A stretch of DNA of 64,000 bases from NCBI RefSeq assembly GCF_022829685.1, contig NZ_JAKSYE010000134.1, positions 62,001 to 126,000 on the forward strand, written 5' to 3'. Source of the stretch: Methylobacterium sp. E-045. Its GTDB lineage: Bacteria > Pseudomonadota > Alphaproteobacteria > Rhizobiales > Beijerinckiaceae. A model generated the notes under the pieces. It had not been told where the DNA came from. It saw only the letters and a list, made by a program, of their open reading frames with translations, and did not search any database. The position numbers and the translations under genes are program-made. Numbering within the stretch: the stretch's first letter is position 1; every line of letters starts with the position of its first letter. Below, one piece after another: positions 59,601 through 64,000 of this stretch.

Positions 59601-60209
59601 TCAGGAGACTTTCAGACGATCCTCCGCGATCGCCAGATCCTCCGGCGTGTTGACGTTGAGGAACGGATCGACCGGGTCCGTCGCCCAGTCCACCGCCGCG
59701 GCGCCGTGACGGCGGAGGAACGCGCCGACGCGGCGCTCGCCGCGCCCGACGAGGGACGCGCGAAGGTCGTCCCGCAGGGACACGGCCCAGAGCGCCACGG
59801 TGAAGTGCTCCCGCCCGGCCGAGGACGCCATGGCGATGGGTGCGCCGGAGAGACCGGCCCGGAGGCGGTCCACCAGGTCGAGGGGCAGGAACGGCGCGTC
59901 GCCCGTGACGCTGGCCACATGCGTCGCGGAGGGGTGATGCACGGCCGCATGGTCGAGGGCGGCGAGGATGCCGGCCAGAGGCCCCGGATGGTCGGGCACC
60001 CCGTCCGGCACGATCGGACCGGGGAACCCCGCGAACCGGGTCGGGTCGCCGTTGGCGTTGAGGAGGACGCCCAGGCCGCATTGCGGCGCGAACCGCTCCA
60101 CCACCCGGTCGAGGAGGGTGCGCCCCGCCAGGAGTCTCAACGGCTTGTCGCCACCGCCCATGCGGCGGGACAGGCCGCCGGCCAGGATCACCCCGAGGAT
60201 GGGCGCCAC
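59601..60209 (-). CDS. mobA: molybdenum cofactor guanylyltransferase
   Basis: A 202-residue enzyme that joins GMP to molybdopterin, giving the bis-MGD cofactor. The signature LAGGLSRRMGGGDKPLRLLA (residues 9-28) is the GTP-binding loop of MobA. VPDHPGPLAGILAAL and TGDAPFLPLDLVDRL, with the metal-binding Asp, follow. It begins 6 nt after the mrp stop codon, so the two form an operon. Methylobacteria rely on molybdo-enzymes such as formate dehydrogenase, in keeping with its presence. Confidence 0.92.
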   Translation of the reverse strand: MAPILGVILAGGLSRRMGGGDKPLRLLAGRTLLDRVVERFAPQCGLGVLLNANGDPTRFAGFPGPIVPDGVPDHPGPLAGILAALDHAAVHHPSATHVASVTGDAPFLPLDLVDRLRAGLSGAPIAMASSAGREHFTVALWAVSLRDDLRASLVGRGERRVGAFLRRHGAAAVDWATDPVDPFLNVNTPEDLAIAEDRLKVS

Positions 60210-60215
60210 GCCGGG

Positions 60216-61352
60216 TTACTCGATGACGATGCGCGGCGCGGCGCGGGGGGCCGGCCCGCCGGTGAGGTTGGCCCAGAGCTGCGCGGCTATGCCGCGATAG
60301 ACCTTGGCATGCGGCCCGTCCGGGTCCACGGCCACCACGGGGCGCCCGGAATCGGAGGTCTCGCGGATGGTCATGTTCAGGGGGATTTCGCCGAGGAACG
60401 GCACGTCGAGCCGTGCGGCCTCGTCGCGGGCGCCGCCATGGCCGAAGATGTGCGAGGCATGGCCGCAATTCGGGCAGATGAAGGTCGCCATGTTCTCGAT
60501 CACGCCGAGGATCGGCACCGAGACCTTGCGGAACATCGTCACCCCGCGCCGCGCATCGATCAGCGCCAGATCCTGCGGGGTCGAGACGATCACGGCCCCG
60601 GAGAGGGGCGTCGCCTGGGCCATGGTGAGTTGAGCGTCGCCGGTGCCGGGCGGCATGTCGACCACGAGGATGTCGAGTTCGCCCCAGGCGACCTCGCGCA
60701 GCATCTGGGTGATGGCCGATTGCACCATCGGGCCGCGCCAGATCATCGCCGTCTCCGGCTCGATCAGGAAGCCGATGGACATCACCTTGATGCCGTAGCC
60801 GTCCATGGGCGCGAGCAGGCGCTCCTCGATCACCTTCGGCTTGCCGGAGAGGCCGAACAGCTTCGGCACCGAGGGGCCGTAGATGTCGGCATCGAGCAAC
60901 CCGACCTTCAGCCCCTGCGCGGACATGGCGAGGGCGAGGTTGCAGGCGGTGGTGGACTTGCCGACGCCGCCCTTGCCGGAGGCGACGGCCACGATGTGGC
61001 GCACGCCCGGCAAAGCAGGGCCGGTGCGGGGGGGCGCCGGCCGTCCCGGCTGGGGCGGCGTCGGCGCCGACGCCTGCGCCGGCGGGGCGGGCTGGTTCGG
61101 GCCACGCTCCGAGGTGAGGCTCGCGAACACACCGGAGACGCCCGCCATGGCCAGGACGGTGCCCTCGGCCCTGCGCCGGACCGGCTCGAAACGCTCCGCC
61201 TCGCTCGGGTCGATCAGGATCGAGAACATGACCCGGTTGGTGGGATCGACCACCACTTGCGAGAGGCGGCCCGATGCGGGCAGCGTGGTCCCGCCGGCAT
61301 CGACGGTGACGGCGGACAGCGCCTTGAGCACGTCGTCGCGAGTAATGGCCAA
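60216..61352 (-). CDS. mrp: Mrp/NBP35-type iron-sulfur cluster carrier ATPase
   Basis: A 378-residue P-loop ATPase that carries Fe-S clusters to target proteins (ApbC). An N-terminal MIP18-like domain (DDVLKALSAVTVDAGGTTLP) is joined by a Pro/Ala-rich linker (about residues 110-135) to the ATPase domain. That domain has VASGKGGVGKSTTACNLALA (deviant Walker A), DILVVDMPPGTGDAQLTM and the CPNCG cluster site with SHIFG. A TTG at 61352 with GGAG upstream gives the family N-terminus; an ATG at 61406 would add 18 unconserved residues. It is co-transcribed with mobA. Confidence 0.92.
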   Translation of the reverse strand: MAITRDDVLKALSAVTVDAGGTTLPASGRLSQVVVDPTNRVMFSILIDPSEAERFEPVRRRAEGTVLAMAGVSGVFASLTSERGPNQPAPPAQASAPTPPQPGRPAPPRTGPALPGVRHIVAVASGKGGVGKSTTACNLALAMSAQGLKVGLLDADIYGPSVPKLFGLSGKPKVIEERLLAPMDGYGIKVMSIGFLIEPETAMIWRGPMVQSAITQMLREVAWGELDILVVDMPPGTGDAQLTMAQATPLSGAVIVSTPQDLALIDARRGVTMFRKVSVPILGVIENMATFICPNCGHASHIFGHGGARDEAARLDVPFLGEIPLNMTIRETSDSGRPVVAVDPDGPHAKVYRGIAAQLWANLTGGPAPRAAPRIVIE

Positions 61353-61477
61353 GATGGTTCTCCAGGCGAGGCAGGCGGGCACGGCGGACCGGACGCCCCC
61401 CTGCATGTAACCGACGAAGGCGAGAACGCCAGACCTCTTGCGGTCTCACCCCTCCAATATGCGCCAGACGCGTGGAT

Positions 61478-61795
61478 TCAGCGCCGCCCCGGCGGGATGG
61501 CGATGAGGTTGCACTGCTCCATCGGCCCGCGCACGACCGAGCCGTCGCCGCGCCGGTACGTCCCGTGCCGGAGGTGCCGGCATCCGGGCGGCCCGGGGAG
61601 CCGCCTCACCCGCTCCACATGGACGCTGCCGTAGCGCCGATGGGAGAAGTCGTGACCGCCGATCCGCACGCCGGAGCCGAAGCGGACCTGCGCCGCGACC
61701 GGCGCGGTGAGGACGGGGAGGGCGCAGGCCGCGCCCAGGAGCAGTTTGAAGATGATTAAGCCAGGGATTCCCCGGATCGGGACGGGCAGAGACAT
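61478..61795 (-). CDS. exported basic hypothetical protein
   Basis: A 105-residue protein. A hydrophobic N-terminus (LIIFKLLLGAACALPVLTAP) forms a signal peptide or anchor. The mature part is Arg/Gly/His-rich (GVRIGGHDFSHRRYGSVHVE) with two CxxL-type Cys regions (PPGCRHLRHGTY and EQCNLIAIPPG), which may form a disulfide. No family recognised. GGAAGAAGAGG lies upstream of the ATG. Confidence 0.6.
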   Translation of the reverse strand: MSLPVPIRGIPGLIIFKLLLGAACALPVLTAPVAAQVRFGSGVRIGGHDFSHRRYGSVHVERVRRLPGPPGCRHLRHGTYRRGDGSVVRGPMEQCNLIAIPPGRR

Positions 61796-61925
61796 TCTTC
61801 CTCTTCTTCCTCCGGTGCTGAACCAAGCGGGCCGTGGCCCGTTGTGAGTGCAGCCTTCAGGGCCGGCCCGCGACCGGGAGCGCCGCGCCCTGAGACGAAC
61901 GACAGACCTTCAGGAGACCCGTTTC

Positions 61926-62429
61926 ATGCATCAAGGCAACCACCGCGACCACGAGGGCGCGAAGAAGCTGTTCGATCTCGTCAAGGACATCAAGGTCGCG
62001 ATGATGACCACGGCGGATCAGGACGGGAAACTCTACAGCCGCCCGATGTGGAGCCAGGACACCGACGAGAACGGCGACATCTGGTTCTTCACCAAGCTGC
62101 ACTCTCCGAAGACCGCCGAGATCGGCAAGGACAACCAGGTCAACCTCGCCTATTCCGACCCGTCGAGCCAGACCTACGTCTCCATCGCCGGCAAGGCCGA
62201 GATCGTCACCGACCAGGCCGTCGTCGACGACAAGTGGAGCGAGAGCATGAAGACCTGGTTCCCCAACGGCAAGGACGACCCGGAAGTCGCGCTCATCCGC
62301 ATCCATCCGGAGAAGGGCGAGTATTGGGACAGCCCCAACGCCACCGCCCTGCACATCTTCGGCTACGTGAAGGCCGCGCTCACCGGCGAATCGCCGAAGA
62401 CCGAGACCAAGAAGGTCGATCTCGCCTGA
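61926..62429 (+). CDS. PPOX-fold general stress protein (pyridoxamine phosphate oxidase family)
   Basis: A 167-residue split beta-barrel protein like general stress protein 26. KLFDLVKDIKVAMMTTADQD, SRPMWSQDTDENGDIWFFTK and VNLAYSDPSSQTYVSIAGKA are the flavin-binding strands. It probably binds FMN or F420-like flavin and reduces an unknown small molecule. GGAG precedes the ATG at 61926 by 10 nt. A terminator follows at 62452. Confidence 0.85.
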   Translation: MHQGNHRDHEGAKKLFDLVKDIKVAMMTTADQDGKLYSRPMWSQDTDENGDIWFFTKLHSPKTAEIGKDNQVNLAYSDPSSQTYVSIAGKAEIVTDQAVVDDKWSESMKTWFPNGKDDPEVALIRIHPEKGEYWDSPNATALHIFGYVKAALTGESPKTETKKVDLA

Positions 62430-62451
62430 TTTTATAGATGGGTCGGACAGG

Positions 62452-62484
62452 AGGGCGGTCATCCGAAGCGGGTGGCCGCCCTTT
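62452..62484 (+). terminator. rho-independent terminator
   Basis: AGGGCGGTCA and TGGCCGCCCT (one G-T pair) form the stem, followed by TTTTGGTTT, 23 nt after the stress protein gene. Confidence 0.75.
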
Positions 62485-62549
62485 TGGTTTGTCCACGGCA
62501 CGGCTCCCTCTGCCGAACCCACATAGGTCGTGAGATGCGCAGGCCTCTC

Positions 62550-62566
62550 CTCCCCCTTGTGGGGAG
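62550..62566. repeat. solo terminal arm of the 97-bp MITE-like repeat
   Basis: CTCCCCCTTGTGGGGAG occurs here without the rest of the element, as at 6740. It lies in the roughly 300-nt spacer before pncB, where nothing else was recognised. Confidence 0.6.
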
Positions 62567-62733
62567 GGGATCCGTGACGAACCGTGCCGTACTTCGATAA
62601 GGAGGGGGTCCGAACCAACCGGGCGGCCTGCGGTCCCCGCCGATCACGAGGTGCGCGATTGACTCGCGCCCGCGGCCCATGCGCTTTTGCCGGCGAGCGG
62701 GCGCCCGGTTCCCGCGCCGGATCCGTCCCGACC

Positions 62734-64000
62734 ATGCTCGATCTCGCGACGCGGGTTTACAACCACAATTTCAAGATCGACCCGATCTTCCGGTCGCTGC
62801 TCGATACCGATTTCTACAAGCTCCTGATGGCGCAGACGATCTTTCGCCGCCACCGCGACGCCGACGTGACCTTCGGCATCCAGAACCGCAGCCGCTCGGT
62901 GCGCATCGCCGATTTCGTCGATGTGGGCGAACTGCGCGAACAGCTCGATCACGCCCGCACCGTCCGCCTGAGCCGGGGAGAATCGACCTGGCTGCGCGGC
63001 AACACCTTCTACGGCCACCGCCAGATGTTCTCGGCCGATTTCATGGACTGGCTCGAAGGGTTCCGGCTGCCGGACTACGAGCTCGAGGCGCGCGACGGGC
63101 AATACGTCCTCACCTTCCACGGCCCCTGGATCGAGACGACCATGTGGGAGGTGCCGGCGCTCGCCATCCTGAACGAGCTGCGCTCGCGCGGGATCCTGCG
63201 GGCGCTGGGCAAGTTCGAGTTGCAGGTCCTCTATGCGCGGGCGATGACCCGGGTCTGGGAGAAGATCGAGCGCCTGAAGGCCCTGCCCGACCTCTCCATC
63301 GCCGATTTCGGCACCCGCCGCCGCCACGGCTTCCTGTGGCAGGATTGGTGCGTCGAGGCCATGCGCGAGGGCCTGGGCGAGGCCTTCCTCGGCACGTCGA
63401 ACTGCCTCATCGCCATGCGCCGCGAGGTCGAGGCGGTGGGCACCAACGCCCACGAACTGCCGATGGTCTATTCCGCCCTGGCCGAGGACGACGCGGCCCT
63501 GGCCCAGGCGCCCTACGACGTGCTGCGCGACTGGCAGCAGGATTACGCCGGCAACCTGCTGGTGATGCTGCCCGACACCTACGGCACCACGGGGTTCCTT
63601 GCCCGGGCGCCGGACTGGATGACCGCCTGGACCGGCATCCGCATCGATTCGAAGGACCCGATCGAGGGCGGCGAGGAGGCCATCGCCTGGTGGGCGTCGC
63701 GCGGCTGCGACCCTCGCGACAAACTCGCGATCTTCTCGGACGGGCTCGATATCGGGACGATCGAGGCGATCCACGCGCATTTCCACGGGCGGATGCGCAT
63801 CGGCTACGGCTGGGGCACCCTGCTCACCAACGACTTTCGCGGCCTCGTGCCCGATCACGGGCTCGATCCGATCTCCATCGTCTGCAAGGTCATCGCCGCC
63901 AACGGCCGCCCCACCGTGAAGATCTCCGACAATCCGTCGAAGGCCATCGGGCCGGCGGACGAGATCGCCCGCTACAAGCGCGTCTTCGGCACCGGCGGGA
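62734..64000 (+). CDS. pncB: nicotinate phosphoribosyltransferase (5' part, runs off window)
   Basis: An ATG at 62734 opens a frame that stays open to the window end, giving 422 residues of a protein usually 430-440 long, so only the last residues are missing. It makes nicotinate mononucleotide from nicotinate and PRPP in NAD salvage. Landmarks are LLDTDFYKLLMAQTIFRRHR at the N-terminus, ADFGTRRRHGFLWQ with the phosphorylatable His region, GTSNCLIAMRREVEAVGTNA, LPDTYGTTGFLARAPDW and GWGTLLTNDF. It is a bacterial PncB type. It has no stop codon in the window. Confidence 0.94.
   Translation, partial: MLDLATRVYNHNFKIDPIFRSLLDTDFYKLLMAQTIFRRHRDADVTFGIQNRSRSVRIADFVDVGELREQLDHARTVRLSRGESTWLRGNTFYGHRQMFSADFMDWLEGFRLPDYELEARDGQYVLTFHGPWIETTMWEVPALAILNELRSRGILRALGKFELQVLYARAMTRVWEKIERLKALPDLSIADFGTRRRHGFLWQDWCVEAMREGLGEAFLGTSNCLIAMRREVEAVGTNAHELPMVYSALAEDDAALAQAPYDVLRDWQQDYAGNLLVMLPDTYGTTGFLARAPDWMTAWTGIRIDSKDPIEGGEEAIAWWASRGCDPRDKLAIFSDGLDIGTIEAIHAHFHGRMRIGYGWGTLLTNDFRGLVPDHGLDPISIVCKVIAANGRPTVKISDNPSKAIGPADEIARYKRVFGTGG

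Overview
The window is high-GC DNA (about 70% by eye) with dense, short-spaced genes. The gene set points to an alphaproteobacterium of the Rhizobiales, most likely Methylobacterium or Methylorubrum: a GyrA with an insertion in its C-terminal domain, DUF6894 and DUF6481 small proteins, a Gly-rich SSB, frequent GTG and TTG starts, and short palindromic intergenic repeats. The genus is an inference; nothing in the window fixes the species. No rRNA, tRNA or CRISPR array was seen.

Region by region. (1) 0.1-12.2 kb: chromosomal genes for an RND efflux adaptor, a class I aminotransferase, a DUF4112 protein, a lone YejE-type peptide ABC permease, a Tat-exported Gfo/Idh/MocA oxidoreductase, a CPA1 Na+/H+ antiporter, cspA with a DUF6481 neighbour, a Dps protein and an L,D-transpeptidase. 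(2) 12.3-25.7 kb: sbcD and sbcC, normally adjacent, are separated by about 8.4 kb holding a secreted catalase-like peroxidase, an RTX protein, a six-PAS hybrid histidine kinase and an AraC regulator. (3) 25.9-33.8 kb: a serralysin-type RTX metalloprotease, a divergent LysR/MFS export pair, a HAD phosphatase, small hypotheticals and long gene-poor spacers. (4) 34.0-43.1 kb: a probable integrated element with small genes on alternating strands: a serine recombinase, a Hin-type helix-turn-helix protein, DUF6894, Rmf/CrpP-like, Cys-rich and ribbon-helix-helix proteins. A same-strand block follows, ending in an HTH protein, a zinc-ribbon protein and a compact protein whose last 170 residues carry the three palm motifs of family A DNA polymerases. 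(5) 43.06-44.28 kb: an IS630-family element with a -1 frameshift site cuts the last island gene on its left and abuts only the C-terminal 55 codons of propionyl-CoA synthetase (prpE) on its right, so a deletion or rearrangement ended here. (6) 44.7-64 kb: conserved chromosome with an OYE-family oxidoreductase, a phosphodiester glycosidase-domain protein, a curA-like oxidoreductase, ssb, gyrA, coaD, two cyclophilins around an envelope protein, a GSU2403-family nucleotidyltransferase behind a 36-bp palindrome, a decayed L,D-transpeptidase, mrp-mobA, a PPOX-fold stress protein and the start of pncB, which runs off the window.

The most interesting part is the island cassette at 39.05-41.91 kb (HTH, zinc ribbon, family A-like polymerase), which looks like the replication or maintenance module of an undescribed element. 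Other notable signals are a 97-bp MITE-like repeat present in two full copies and two half copies, a Gln at the key quinolone position of GyrA, and a triplicated 17-bp unit carrying start codons.
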